Below, one piece after another: positions 7,908 through 15,625 of a stretch of DNA of 44,698 bases. The notes under the pieces were generated by a model. That model made no database searches and was not told where the DNA came from. It saw only the letters and a program-made list of their open reading frames with translations. Position numbers and translations under genes: made by a program. This stretch comes from Microbacteriaceae bacterium (GTDB taxonomy: Bacteria; Actinomycetota; Actinomycetes; Actinomycetales; Microbacteriaceae): positions 1-44,698 of the forward strand of contig JAODAT010000091.1 of the NCBI GenBank assembly GCA_025463565.1, written 5' to 3'. Position 1 is the first letter of the stretch. The number at the start of each line of letters is the position of its first letter.

Positions 7908-8699
7908 TGCATTCTTCTCGTCGCGCCAGGCCAGCCAGCGCTTCACCGGCTCCAGGTCGTAGTCGGGCCCGGTGATGCCGACCGTGTACAGCGTCGTGCC
8001 GAGCGCGTGCATCTCGTCGGCGTCGGCGACCGTGCGGTTGCGCAGCTCGGTGGAGATCTCGATACCGGCGATGTCACGCCCGACCGCGGTGCAGTGCTCG
8101 CCGAGGATGCCCAGCTTGCGCTCGAGCGTTGCCGCGTCGCTGAAGCTGTGCCAGATGTCGGCGTGCTCGGCGACGATCCGCAGTGTCTTCTTCTCGCCGC
8201 CACCGCCGATCAGCACCGGGATGTGGCGGGTCGGCGGCGGATTGAGCTTCGCCCAGCGCGCCTCGATCACCGGAAGGTTCGCGGCGAGTGCGTCCAGCCG
8301 CTGGCCGACCGTTCCGAACTCGTAGCCGTACTCGTCGTAGTCACGCTCGAACCATCCCGAACCGGTGCCGAAGATGAACCGGCCCGTGCCGGTGCCCTTC
8401 GCGCTGATGTTGTCGATGGTGCGCGCCATGTCGGCCTGCAGGTTGGCGTTGCGATAGCTGTTGCAGTTGACCAGGGCGCCGAGCTCCACCCGGGAAGTCT
8501 GCTCGGCGAGGGCCGCCAGCATCGTCCACGACTCGTAGTGCTCGCCGTCCGCGGGACCGGAGAGGGGATAGAAATGGTCCCAGTTGAAGATGATGTCGAC
8601 GCCGAGCCCCTCGAGCTCTGCTGCTACATCGCGGATCTTCTCGTAGTGCGCGTGCTGGGGCGCGACCTGCACGCCGATTCTGATTGGCCGACTCGTCAT
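7902..8699 (-). CDS. LLM-class (F420- or flavin-dependent) oxidoreductase
   Basis: A 265-residue TIM-barrel protein of the luciferase-like monooxygenase superfamily. It opens IRIGVQVAPQHAHYEKIRDVA, followed by VDIIFNWDHFYPL, then LGALVNCNSYRNANLQADMARTIDNIS (strand beta-4 and helix region), FIFGTGSGWFERDYDEYG, and IPVLIGGGGEKKTLRIVAEHADIWHSF. These are hallmark segments of the F420-dependent branch, and fbiC in the same window shows that FO/F420 can be made. The substrate is unknown. The ATG at 8699 lies 6 nt after TAGCCT. It is divergent from the SGNH lipoprotein gene. Confidence 0.9.
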   Translation of the reverse strand: MTSRPIRIGVQVAPQHAHYEKIRDVAAELEGLGVDIIFNWDHFYPLSGPADGEHYESWTMLAALAEQTSRVELGALVNCNSYRNANLQADMARTIDNISAKGTGTGRFIFGTGSGWFERDYDEYGYEFGTVGQRLDALAANLPVIEARWAKLNPPPTRHIPVLIGGGGEKKTLRIVAEHADIWHSFSDAATLERKLGILGEHCTAVGRDIAGIEISTELRNRTVADADEMHALGTTLYTVGITGPDYDLEPVKRWLAWRDEKNAG

Positions 8700-8705
8700 A
8701 GCTCA

Positions 8706-8715
8706 AGGCTAAGGT
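8706..8715. promoter_or_regulatory. Overlapping divergent -10 boxes (LLM / SGNH)
   Basis: AGGCTAAGGT contains TAGCCT on minus (8711-8706), exactly 6 nt from the LLM ATG at 8699, and TAAGGT on plus (8710-8715), exactly 6 nt from the SGNH ATG at 8722. The two boxes share bases 8710-8711. Both transcripts would be leaderless. Confidence 0.65.
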
Positions 8716-8721
8716 GTGCGC

Positions 8722-9426
8722 ATGGGGCGAATGACACTCGCGCTCGCCGCGACGGCCGCTGTTTCGGCATTGCTGCTCACCGGCTGTACGGCCGCACAGC
8801 CGCATTCGTACTCGACCCGGCACTCGACCCCGAAACCGACGTCGACATCCTCAGGGCCACTCGGGCTTGTCGTGCTCATCGGCGACTCGATCATGCGTGG
8901 CCATGGCCTGTCGGCGGACGAAGCCTGGCCGCAACTCCTCGCGGCCGACCAGGGCTGGACTATCGACAATCTCGGCTGCGACAGTGCGGGATTCCTGGCG
9001 GACGGCAATGAGAACGAGTGCGACGGCGACTACAGCGCGCTCGTCACCGCTGCGATAGCTCTCGACCCGACCACGGTGTTCATCCAGGGCAGCAGCAACG
9101 ACTTCGGCTGGAACGATGACGCACTCGCGGGCGCCACGACGCAGGATGTCCAGGCCCTGCGGGCCGCTCTCCCGAAGGCCAGGATCATCGGGCTGAGCAC
9201 CATCTGGAGCGAAGGCACGCCCCCCGACCAACTCGCCGATGTGAACGGGCAGGTCGAGAGCGCCGTCACCGCCGTCGGGGGCACGTACCTCGACCTCGGC
9301 CAGCCGCTCGGCGGCCACCCCGAGTGGATGCAGTCCGACGATGTCCACCCGACCGCGGATGGGCAGGTGGCGATAATGCAGGCGGTCAAGTCCGCGCTCG
9401 ACGCGGCCGGGCTCTCCCGCTCCTAG
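8722..9426 (+). CDS. SGNH/GDSL-family hydrolase lipoprotein
   Basis: A 234-residue predicted lipoprotein: signal peptide with lipobox LLTGC, then a Ser/Thr-rich linker and an SGNH fold. Catalytic blocks are GDSIMRGHG (block I, Ser), QGSSNDFGW (block III, Asn) and SDDVHPTADG (block V, Asp and His). This suggests an extracytoplasmic esterase or deacetylase acting on a lipid, cell-wall or polysaccharide acyl group; the substrate is unknown. The ATG at 8722 is preferred over the GTG at 8716 because TAAGGT lies exactly 6 nt before it. Its end overlaps the convergent ffh end by 4 bp. Confidence 0.88.
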   Translation: MGRMTLALAATAAVSALLLTGCTAAQPHSYSTRHSTPKPTSTSSGPLGLVVLIGDSIMRGHGLSADEAWPQLLAADQGWTIDNLGCDSAGFLADGNENECDGDYSALVTAAIALDPTTVFIQGSSNDFGWNDDALAGATTQDVQALRAALPKARIIGLSTIWSEGTPPDQLADVNGQVESAVTAVGGTYLDLGQPLGGHPEWMQSDDVHPTADGQVAIMQAVKSALDAAGLSRS

Positions 9427-10997
9427 CCGCGGCCCAGGAACTTCTGCAGGCTGGCGAGCTCTTCTTCGCTCGGTGCGGCCTTGCCGTCTTTGCCTGTTTT
9501 GCCGAGCCCCAGTCCGAAGCCGGAACCGCCCGCTGAGGTGACCGGCTTCGCGCCAGACGCCAGCGCCGCGTTCTCCGCGGCACGCTTGGCCGGGTTGCCG
9601 GACTTCGAGCCCTTCTTCTTCGGCTGGGCCTTGCGCGCTCCGCCATAGCTGGCGCCGGGGATCGGCCCCATCCCTGGCACCTGCGGCACGCCACCCTTGG
9701 CGACGGTCTTCATCATCTTCGCCGCCTGCTCGAACCGGTTGACCAGCGCGTTCACCTCAGTGACCGTGGTGCCCGAACCCCGCGCGATGCGCACCCGGCG
9801 CGAGCCGTTCAGCACTTTCGGCTGCACGCGCTCCTGCTTGGTCATCGACTGGATGATCGCTTCGGTGCGGGTGATCTCCGACTCATCGAAGTTCTCGAGC
9901 TGCTGGCGCATGCCCTTCGCGCCGGGAAGGAGACCCAGCATGCTCTTGATCGAGCCCATGTTCTTGAGCTGCTGCATCTGGCCGAGGAAGTCGTCGAGGG
10001 TGAAGCTGTCAGTCGCGAACTTCTCTGCGGTCTTGCGCGCGTCCTCTTCGTCGAAACTCTTCTGCGCCTGCTCGATGAGGGTGAGGATGTCACCCAGATC
10101 GAGAATGCGGCTCGCCATGCGATCCGGGTAGAACGGTTCGAAGTCGTCGAGTGTCTCACCCGTCGACGCGAACATGATCGGGCGGCCGGTGACCGAAGCG
10201 ACGCTCAGCGCGGCGCCACCGCGCGCGTCGCCGTCGAGCTTGGTGAGCACGACGCCGGTGAAGTCGACGCCGTCCTGGAAGGCTTTGGCCGTCGCCACTG
10301 CGTCTTGCCCGATCATCGCGTCGATGACGAACAGCACCTCGTCGGGGTCGATGGCCTTGCGGATGTCGCCGGCCTGCTTCATGAGCTCGGCGTCGACACC
10401 GAGACGGCCGGCCGTGTCGACGATGACCACGTCGTAGAGCTTGCGCTCCGCCTCTTTCACGCCGTCTTTGGCGACCTTGACCGGGTTGCCCTTGCCGTTG
10501 CCCGGCTCGGGTGCGAAGACCGGCACCCCGGCCTGCTCCCCGACGATCTGCAACTGGGTAACGGCGTTCGGCCGCTGGAGGTCGGCGGCGACCAGCAGCG
10601 GCGTATGGTTCTCGCTCTTCAGCCACTTGGCGAGCTTGCCGGCGAGGGTGGTCTTGCCCGCACCCTGGAGGCCGGCGAGCATGATGACCGTCGGCGGCTT
10701 CTTGGCGAACTCGATGCGACGCGCTTCGCCACCGAGGATGGTGACCAGCTCGTCGTTGACGATCTGCACCACCTGCTGGGCCGGGTTCAGCGCCTTCGAG
10801 ACCTCATCGCCGAGGGCTCGCTCCCGCACCTTCGCGGTGAAGTCTTTGACGACGTCGAGTGACACGTCGGCGTCGAGCAGCGCGCGACGGATCTCGCGGA
10901 CGGTGCCGTCGACATCCGCAGCACTCAGCTTGCCTTTGCCGCGGAGATTCTTGAAGGTCTCGGCGAGGCGGTCGGTGAGGTTTCCAAAGGTTGCCAT
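9423..10997 (-). CDS. ffh: Signal recognition particle protein Ffh
   Basis: The GTPase of the signal recognition particle, which binds signal sequences and SRP RNA. The 524-residue protein has the N domain (MATFGNLTDRLAETFKNL), the G domain with P-loop LQGAGKTT at about residue 108, DTAGRLGVD, and TKLDGDARGGAALS. A methionine-rich M domain follows (LDDFLGQMQQLKNMGSIKSMLGLLPGAKGMRQ, and the SRP-RNA binding stretch RVRIARGSGTTVTEVN). The C-terminus carries a Gly/Lys/Ser-rich low-complexity extension. The ATG at 10997 lies 9 nt after TAAACT (11012-11007), giving at most a 2-3 nt leader. It is divergent from the aldo/keto reductase gene, 37 bp apart. Confidence 0.98.
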   Translation of the reverse strand: MATFGNLTDRLAETFKNLRGKGKLSAADVDGTVREIRRALLDADVSLDVVKDFTAKVRERALGDEVSKALNPAQQVVQIVNDELVTILGGEARRIEFAKKPPTVIMLAGLQGAGKTTLAGKLAKWLKSENHTPLLVAADLQRPNAVTQLQIVGEQAGVPVFAPEPGNGKGNPVKVAKDGVKEAERKLYDVVIVDTAGRLGVDAELMKQAGDIRKAIDPDEVLFVIDAMIGQDAVATAKAFQDGVDFTGVVLTKLDGDARGGAALSVASVTGRPIMFASTGETLDDFEPFYPDRMASRILDLGDILTLIEQAQKSFDEEDARKTAEKFATDSFTLDDFLGQMQQLKNMGSIKSMLGLLPGAKGMRQQLENFDESEITRTEAIIQSMTKQERVQPKVLNGSRRVRIARGSGTTVTEVNALVNRFEQAAKMMKTVAKGGVPQVPGMGPIPGASYGGARKAQPKKKGSKSGNPAKRAAENAALASGAKPVTSAGGSGFGLGLGKTGKDGKAAPSEEELASLQKFLGRG

Positions 10998-11006
10998 GGT
11001 GATTCC

Positions 11007-11028
11007 AGTTTACCCGGCCACCTAGGGT
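11007..11028. promoter_or_regulatory. Divergent -10 boxes for ffh and the aldo/keto reductase
   Basis: The minus box TAAACT (11012-11007) is 9 nt before the ffh ATG. The plus box TAGGGT (11023-11028) is exactly 6 nt before the reductase ATG at 11035. The boxes are 10 bp apart inside a 37-bp gap, so each promoter's upstream region overlaps the other's -10. Confidence 0.55.
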
Positions 11029-11034
11029 GAAGGC

Positions 11035-12000
11035 ATGAAGCAGGTCACGCTCGGTACGACGGGCATCCAGGTGAGTGAGCTGTTCTTCGGAGCGGGATCG
11101 ATCGGCGGCGTCGGATCGTCGGTGACCACCCGCGACGCCGGTATGAAGACCGATGAGGCGCTCGAGCGGCTCGACGAAGCGTACGAGCTGGGCGTCAGGG
11201 TGATCGACACCGCGAACAGCTATGCGGGCGGCGAGAGCGAGCGCGTCGTCGGGCGGTGGCGCGAGGAGCGCGAGCACGCCGATGTCGTGGTGGAGACCAA
11301 GGTGGGCAACGTGGTCGAACGGGGCCAGGACGGCATCGACCTCACAGCCGGGCACATCGAGCGCCAGCTGGCGCTCTCGCGAAGTCGACTCGGCACCGTC
11401 GACCTCTACCTGAGCCACGCGCCCGACCCATCCACCCCGCTCGAGGCAACCATCACCGCCTTCGCCGCCGCGATCGACGCGGGGCAGATCCGCGCATACG
11501 GCTGCAGCAACCTGACCGTGCACGACCTCGAGGCCGTGCTGCTGGCCGCCGATCGCGCGGCGCTCCCCCGGCCGGGCTGGATCCAGAACGAGTTCAGCCT
11601 CGCCGCCCGCTCCGACGAGCGCGACCTGCTGCCGCTCGCGGCCGGCGAGGGCCTCGGCTACACGGCATACTCGCCGCTCGCCGGCGGGGTGCTGGCCGGA
11701 CGATACCGCTTCGACGAGGAGCCGCCAGAGGGCTCCCGGCTCGCGATCGCGCCCCGAATGTACGTCGGCGCGTTCACCGAGAAGACCCTGGATGCCGTCA
11801 CGCGGCTCGGCGCGGTCGCCCGCGAGCGCGACGTGTCGACCGCTGGCCTCGCGCTCTGGTGGCTGCTGCGGCATCCGTCGGTCACCGCCCCGATCGTCTC
11901 TCCCCGCCGCACCGAGCAGTGGGACGCGGTGACCGAGGCGCTCGCGCTGGAGCCGGATGACGCGCTGTTCGAGCAGGTCGGCGCGCTGTTCGCGCCGTAG
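11035..12000 (+). CDS. Aldo/keto reductase family oxidoreductase
   Basis: A 321-residue (beta/alpha)8 NAD(P)H-dependent reductase. The catalytic tetrad is visible: Asp in VIDTANSYAGG, Tyr in the same segment, Lys in VVVETKVGN and His in DLYLSHAPD. The C-terminal half shows the cofactor-binding strand near VTAPIVSPRRTEQ. The carbonyl substrate is unknown. The ATG at 11035 lies 6 nt after TAGGGT, and no SD is present. The stop TAG is directly followed by palindromic element copy 2. Confidence 0.92.
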   Translation: MKQVTLGTTGIQVSELFFGAGSIGGVGSSVTTRDAGMKTDEALERLDEAYELGVRVIDTANSYAGGESERVVGRWREEREHADVVVETKVGNVVERGQDGIDLTAGHIERQLALSRSRLGTVDLYLSHAPDPSTPLEATITAFAAAIDAGQIRAYGCSNLTVHDLEAVLLAADRAALPRPGWIQNEFSLAARSDERDLLPLAAGEGLGYTAYSPLAGGVLAGRYRFDEEPPEGSRLAIAPRMYVGAFTEKTLDAVTRLGAVARERDVSTAGLALWWLLRHPSVTAPIVSPRRTEQWDAVTEALALEPDDALFEQVGALFAP

Positions 12001-12068
12001 GCGGGTCGAGCCTGTCGAGACCTCACCGACGAGATAGCACCGGTGAGGTCTCGACAGGCTCGACCCGC
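12001..12068. repeat. Palindromic element copy 2, perfect 28-bp arms
   Basis: Arms 12001-12028 and 12041-12068 are exact reverse complements around a 12-nt loop. This is the most symmetric copy in the window. It starts at the base after the reductase stop and ends 2 nt before the -10 box of the next gene, so it may separate the two transcription units. Confidence 0.9.
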
Positions 12069-12070
12069 TC

Positions 12071-12076
12071 TAGTGT
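12071..12076 (+). promoter_or_regulatory. -10 box TAGTGT, leaderless carbonic anhydrase gene
   Basis: TANNNT at -12 to -7 of ATG 12083, with no SD between. The -35 region would fall inside the right arm of palindromic element copy 2. Confidence 0.6.
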
Positions 12077-12082
12077 GATCTC

Positions 12083-12601
12083 ATGCCACTGATTCTCACC
12101 ATCGATGACTACGAGCCCGTCGTGCACGAGAGCGCCTGGGTTGCGCCGAACGCGACACTGGTCGGCCGCGTCACGCTGCACGCCGACTCGAGCGTCTACT
12201 ACGGCACAGTGCTGCGTGGCGATCGCGCCGACATCGTGCTCGGAGCCGGCTCGAACCTGCAGGACAACGTCACGGTGCACTGCGATCCCGGCACCCCCAC
12301 CATCATCGGCACCGGCGTGAGCGTCGGCCACGGCGCCGTGCTCCACGGCTGCATCATCGAAGACGATGTGCTGATCGGTATGAGCGCAACCGTGCTGAAC
12401 CGCGCCGTCGTCGGCACCGGGTCGCTGGTGGCGGCCGGCGCCGTCATCCTCGAAGACACCGTCATCCCGCCGCGATCGCTCGTGGCCGGCGTTCCAGCGA
12501 AGGTGCGTCGCCAGCTCACCGACGAGGAGGTCGCCCGCGTGAAGCAGAACGGACTGAACTACCTCGAGATCACCGCGTCGCACAAGGTGATTCAGCCATA
12601 G
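12083..12601 (+). CDS. Gamma-class carbonic anhydrase family protein
   Basis: A 172-residue left-handed beta-helix protein built from hexapeptide repeats, with the three metal-ligand histidines of the gamma class: H66 (TVHCDPG), H83 and H88 (VGHGAVLHGC). The RGDRADIVLGAGSNLQDNV segment is typical. The C-terminal part forms the long helix (VRRQLTDEEVARVKQNGLNYLEI). Members bind zinc or iron; many lack strong carbonic anhydrase activity, so the reaction remains a family-level inference. No SD is present and the start fits a leaderless mRNA from TAGTGT. Confidence 0.93.
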   Translation: MPLILTIDDYEPVVHESAWVAPNATLVGRVTLHADSSVYYGTVLRGDRADIVLGAGSNLQDNVTVHCDPGTPTIIGTGVSVGHGAVLHGCIIEDDVLIGMSATVLNRAVVGTGSLVAAGAVILEDTVIPPRSLVAGVPAKVRRQLTDEEVARVKQNGLNYLEITASHKVIQP

Positions 12602-12605
12602 TTGG

Positions 12606-12917
12606 CTAGTGGCGTGCGCCCAGCGCCGCCACGATGAGCCCGGTGATCGGCAGAATGCCGACGGCGAGTGCGATCGTTGACAACACCTTCGCGCTGGTGC
12701 GCAGCAGGCCGAGAATGGCCAGCACCACAGCGACGACCAACAGGCCGGCGCCGATGTAGAAGATGATGATGCTCGCGCCCGGCTCCCGGCCGGCGAGCGC
12801 GGCATCAACACCCGTCACGAACCCGCCGAAGCCGAGACCTGCACCGATGATGGCAAGCACCAGGGCGACGAGCGCGGTGCGACCGGGATAGTACGCGGGT
12901 ACCTGGGGGGCGGTCAT
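12606..12917 (-). CDS. Small three-helix membrane protein, function unknown
   Basis: A 103-residue protein with three hydrophobic segments at about residues 14-36 (TALVALVLAIIGAGLGFGGF), 50-70 and 77-98, and a short N-terminal tail with Pro and Tyr (APQVPAYYPGR). It resembles small DUF4190-like membrane proteins, but no specific family is claimed. SD GGAGG lies 4 nt before the ATG at 12917. The gene begins 7 bp after the ftsY stop on the same strand, so the two are likely cotranscribed. Confidence 0.75.
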   Translation of the reverse strand: MTAPQVPAYYPGRTALVALVLAIIGAGLGFGGFVTGVDAALAGREPGASIIIFYIGAGLLVVAVVLAILGLLRTSAKVLSTIALAVGILPITGLIVAALGARH

Positions 12918-12924
12918 GGTCCTC

Positions 12925-13794
12925 CTAGCCGACGAGGTTCTGCACGAACACGGTTGGGGTGAAGCCGGTGAGGTCGTTGATGCCCTCGCCCTGGCCGACG
13001 AGCTTGATCGGGATTCCCGTCTTCTCCTGCACGGAAAGCACGAAGCCTCCCTTGGCCGAGCCGTCGAGCTTCGTGAGCACCAGGCCGGTCACGCCGGCGT
13101 GCTCGATGAAAGCCTCCGCCTGCGCGAGACCATTCTGGCCGGTTGTGGCGTCGAGCACGAGAAGCACTTCGGCGATCTCCACCTGCTTCTCCAGCACCCG
13201 CTTGATCTTGCCCAGCTCGTCCATCAGGCCGCTCTTGGTCTGCAACCGGCCGGCGGTGTCGATGAGCACGATCTCGATGCCCTCGCGCTGTGCTCGTTCG
13301 ACGGTTTGGAAGGCGACGGATGCCGGGTCCTGCCCCGGCTGCTGCGGCAGCTGGATCTCGGCGCCCCCGCGCTCCGCCCAGGTGGCCAGCTGCTCCACCG
13401 CCGCAGCCCGAAAGGTGTCGGCCGCTCCCACGATGACGCTGCGGTTGTAGCCCTTCAAGAACTTGGCGAACTTACCGATGGTCGTCGTCTTGCCGACCCC
13501 GTTCACGCCGACGACGAGCACGACAGCCGGGCGGGCGGTGAGGTGCAGGGTGGGGTCGAGGCGGGCCAGGCGTTCCTCGAGGGTTTCGCGCAGCATCCGC
13601 TTCAGGTCCGTGGGATCGGTCGTCGCGTAGCGCTTCACCGCTGCCCGGAGCTCGTCGATGACCGACTCGGTGACATCCGGACCGAAATCGGCGGAGATGA
13701 GGGCGTCTTCGAGGTCGTCCCACGTCTCGTCGTCGATGGTCTTGCGCGAGAACATGCCCCTCAGCGCGCCGGAGAGAGACCACGGGGATGCCAT
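12925..13794 (-). CDS. ftsY: Signal recognition particle receptor FtsY
   Basis: Membrane-associated GTPase that docks the SRP-ribosome complex. G-domain motifs are GVNGVGKTTTIGK (P-loop, about residue 88), AADTFRAAAVEQL, DTAGRLQTK, TKLDGSAKGG and GQGEGINDL. The 289-residue protein begins MASPWSLSGALRGMFSRKTIDDETW, so the acidic N-terminal A domain of proteobacterial FtsY is absent and the amphipathic start probably serves in membrane contact. The ATG at 13794 was chosen because TACCAT (13807-13802) lies 7 nt upstream; longer in-frame starts run into the neighbouring gene. The 37-bp divergent gap is shared with the GH13 gene. Confidence 0.97.
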   Translation of the reverse strand: MASPWSLSGALRGMFSRKTIDDETWDDLEDALISADFGPDVTESVIDELRAAVKRYATTDPTDLKRMLRETLEERLARLDPTLHLTARPAVVLVVGVNGVGKTTTIGKFAKFLKGYNRSVIVGAADTFRAAAVEQLATWAERGGAEIQLPQQPGQDPASVAFQTVERAQREGIEIVLIDTAGRLQTKSGLMDELGKIKRVLEKQVEIAEVLLVLDATTGQNGLAQAEAFIEHAGVTGLVLTKLDGSAKGGFVLSVQEKTGIPIKLVGQGEGINDLTGFTPTVFVQNLVG

Positions 13795-13801
13795 GCCTGC
13801 A

Positions 13802-13824
13802 ATGGTACAGAGCGCGAGTACCGT
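13802..13824. promoter_or_regulatory. Divergent -10 boxes for ftsY and the GH13 gene
   Basis: The minus box TACCAT (13807-13802) and plus box TACCGT (13819-13824) each lie 7 nt from their start codons, 11 bp apart. The gap is 37 bp, identical in length to the ffh/aldo-keto reductase gap. Confidence 0.5.
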
Positions 13825-13831
13825 GCTCCGC

Positions 13832-15499
13832 ATGCGGATCACCGATACCAGCGACCTGTGGTGGAAGACGGCGGTCGTCTACTGCCTCGACGTGGAAACC
13901 TACCTCGACTGGAACGGCGACGGAACTGGCGATTTCGAGGGCCTCTCGCACCGCATCGACTATCTCGCTGAGCTCGGCATCACTTGTCTGTGGCTGATGC
14001 CGTTCTACCCGACGCCGAACCGCGACGACGGCTATGACATCAGCGACTACTACGGTGTTGATCCGCGGCTCGGCCACCTGGGCGACTTCGTCGAGGTCGT
14101 GCGCACGGCCCGTGATCGCGGAATCCGGGTGATCGTCGACCTGGTGGTCAACCACACCTCGGACCAGCACCCGTGGTTCAAGGCCTCTCGGTCGAGCCGC
14201 GACTCGGCGTACCGCGATTGGTATGTCTGGCGCGACGAGCCGCCGGAGCACCCGGAGGCAACCGCTTTCCCCGGTGAGGAGACCAGCACCTGGCAGTTCG
14301 ACGAGAAGACCGGGCAGTACTACCTGCACAACTTCTACCACTTCCAGCCCGACCTCAACGTGACCAATCCGCTGGTGCGCGACGAGGTCGCCAAGGTGAT
14401 GGGATTCTGGCTGCAGCTCGGTGTGACGGGATTCAGGGTGGACGCCGTGCCGTTCTTCCTCGACACCGAGGGCGTCGAACCGGGGCACGGGCAGCTGAAG
14501 AACCCGCTCGAGTACCTCAAGTCCCTGCACGCGTTTCTCGAGCGCCGATCCGGCGAGGCGATCATGCTCGGCGAGGTGAATCTGGCCCGGTCGAAACAGC
14601 TCTCCTACTTCGGCGGAGAGGATGCTGACGGCCTCACCATGCAGTTCGACTTCATCGGCATGCAGAACCTGTTCCTCTCGCTCGCCCGCCAGGACGCGCG
14701 CCCGCTGGCGGCGGCACTGGCGAAACGCCCGGTGCTGCCGCAGGCCAACCAGTGGGCGAACTTCGTGCGCAACCACGACGAACTGACGCTCGACAAGCTC
14801 ACGCCGAAACAGCGCGACGAGGTGTTCGCGGCGTTCGCTCCCGACGCGGACGAGCAGATCTACGGGCGCGGCATCATCCGTCGACTGGGGCCCATGCTGC
14901 TCGGCGATCCGCGACGAATCCGGATGGTCTACAGCCTGCTGTTCTCGATGCCGGGCACGCCCGTGCTCTTCTACGGGCAGGAGATCGGCATGGGCGAAGA
15001 TCTGGCGCGCGGCGACCGGGAGGCGGTGCGCACCCCCATGCAGTGGACGCACGATGCCAACGGCGGATTCTCGGACGCCCCGGCATCGAAGCTGGCGGCG
15101 CCGATGGTGAGCGGCGGATACTCCCCCGAGCACGTGAACGTCGCCAGCCAGCGGCACGACCAGGACTCGCTGCTGCACTTCATTCGGCGGCTCGTCGAGC
15201 GCTACCGCGCGTCGGCCGAGATCGGCTGGGGCGACTTCACCCTGCTCGACCAGCCGAACAATTCGGTGCTCGCCCACACCATGTCGGGAGACGAGGGACG
15301 GATGCTGGCGGTGCACAACTTCTCGGCGGAGCCGGCGGTGGTGACTGTGGCACTCTATGCGCCCGACACCCGCTTCGTCGACCTCCTGCGGGACGGGTCG
15401 GTGACGACCGATACGCGCGGACGGCTCGACCTCTCGCTGGAGGGTTACGGCTACCGCTGGCTGCGCCAGGTGGGCCCGAACGAGAAGCGGTTGTTCTGA
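13832..15499 (+). CDS. GH13 alpha-amylase-family enzyme, trehalose-synthase-like
   Basis: A 555-residue glycoside hydrolase family 13 protein. It opens DLWWKTAVVYCLDVETYLDWNGDGTGDFEGL, close to trehalose synthase and alpha-glucosidase subgroups. Conserved regions are DLVVNHTSDQHPWF (region I), GFRVDAVPF with nucleophile D204, MLGEVNL with acid/base E248 and VRNHDE with D316. The C-terminal beta domain starts near residue 480. It likely acts on alpha-glucosidic bonds (maltose/trehalose interconversion or transglucosylation). TreS assignment is not certain because the CYLD-type start and the loops differ from classic TreS (normally MYYAVxxxxF). The start is ATG 13832, 7 nt after TACCGT. It ends next to palindromic element copy 3. 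Confidence 0.88.
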   Translation: MRITDTSDLWWKTAVVYCLDVETYLDWNGDGTGDFEGLSHRIDYLAELGITCLWLMPFYPTPNRDDGYDISDYYGVDPRLGHLGDFVEVVRTARDRGIRVIVDLVVNHTSDQHPWFKASRSSRDSAYRDWYVWRDEPPEHPEATAFPGEETSTWQFDEKTGQYYLHNFYHFQPDLNVTNPLVRDEVAKVMGFWLQLGVTGFRVDAVPFFLDTEGVEPGHGQLKNPLEYLKSLHAFLERRSGEAIMLGEVNLARSKQLSYFGGEDADGLTMQFDFIGMQNLFLSLARQDARPLAAALAKRPVLPQANQWANFVRNHDELTLDKLTPKQRDEVFAAFAPDADEQIYGRGIIRRLGPMLLGDPRRIRMVYSLLFSMPGTPVLFYGQEIGMGEDLARGDREAVRTPMQWTHDANGGFSDAPASKLAAPMVSGGYSPEHVNVASQRHDQDSLLHFIRRLVERYRASAEIGWGDFTLLDQPNNSVLAHTMSGDEGRMLAVHNFSAEPAVVTVALYAPDTRFVDLLRDGSVTTDTRGRLDLSLEGYGYRWLRQVGPNEKRLF

Positions 15500-15501
15500 A
15501 G

Positions 15502-15625
15502 AGCGGATCAAGCTTGTCGAGTGGGCCCACGCGGCGCAGACCGGACGATTCGAAGAATCGGCAGGCGGCACCGTGGGGACTCACCAACGAACTGCGCGGG
15601 TGAGGTCTCGACAAGCTCGACCCGC
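15502..15625. repeat. Palindromic element copy 3, left arm interrupted
   Basis: The outer part of the left arm (15502-15521) and the complete right arm (15600-15625) are recognisable. Between the outer and inner parts of the left arm (inner part near 15578-15585) lie about 55 bp absent from other copies. That insert holds the palindromes GTGGGCCCAC (15521-15530) and CGATTC-gaa-GAATCG (about 15546-15560). The element sits between the convergent GH13 and smc genes; the smc stop directly abuts the right arm. Confidence 0.75.

Noticed and set aside
13472-15571. A very long open frame on minus (about 699 codons) across ftsY and the GH13 gene
   Set aside because: It is antisense to two well-supported genes, has no recognisable domain and reflects high GC codon bias.
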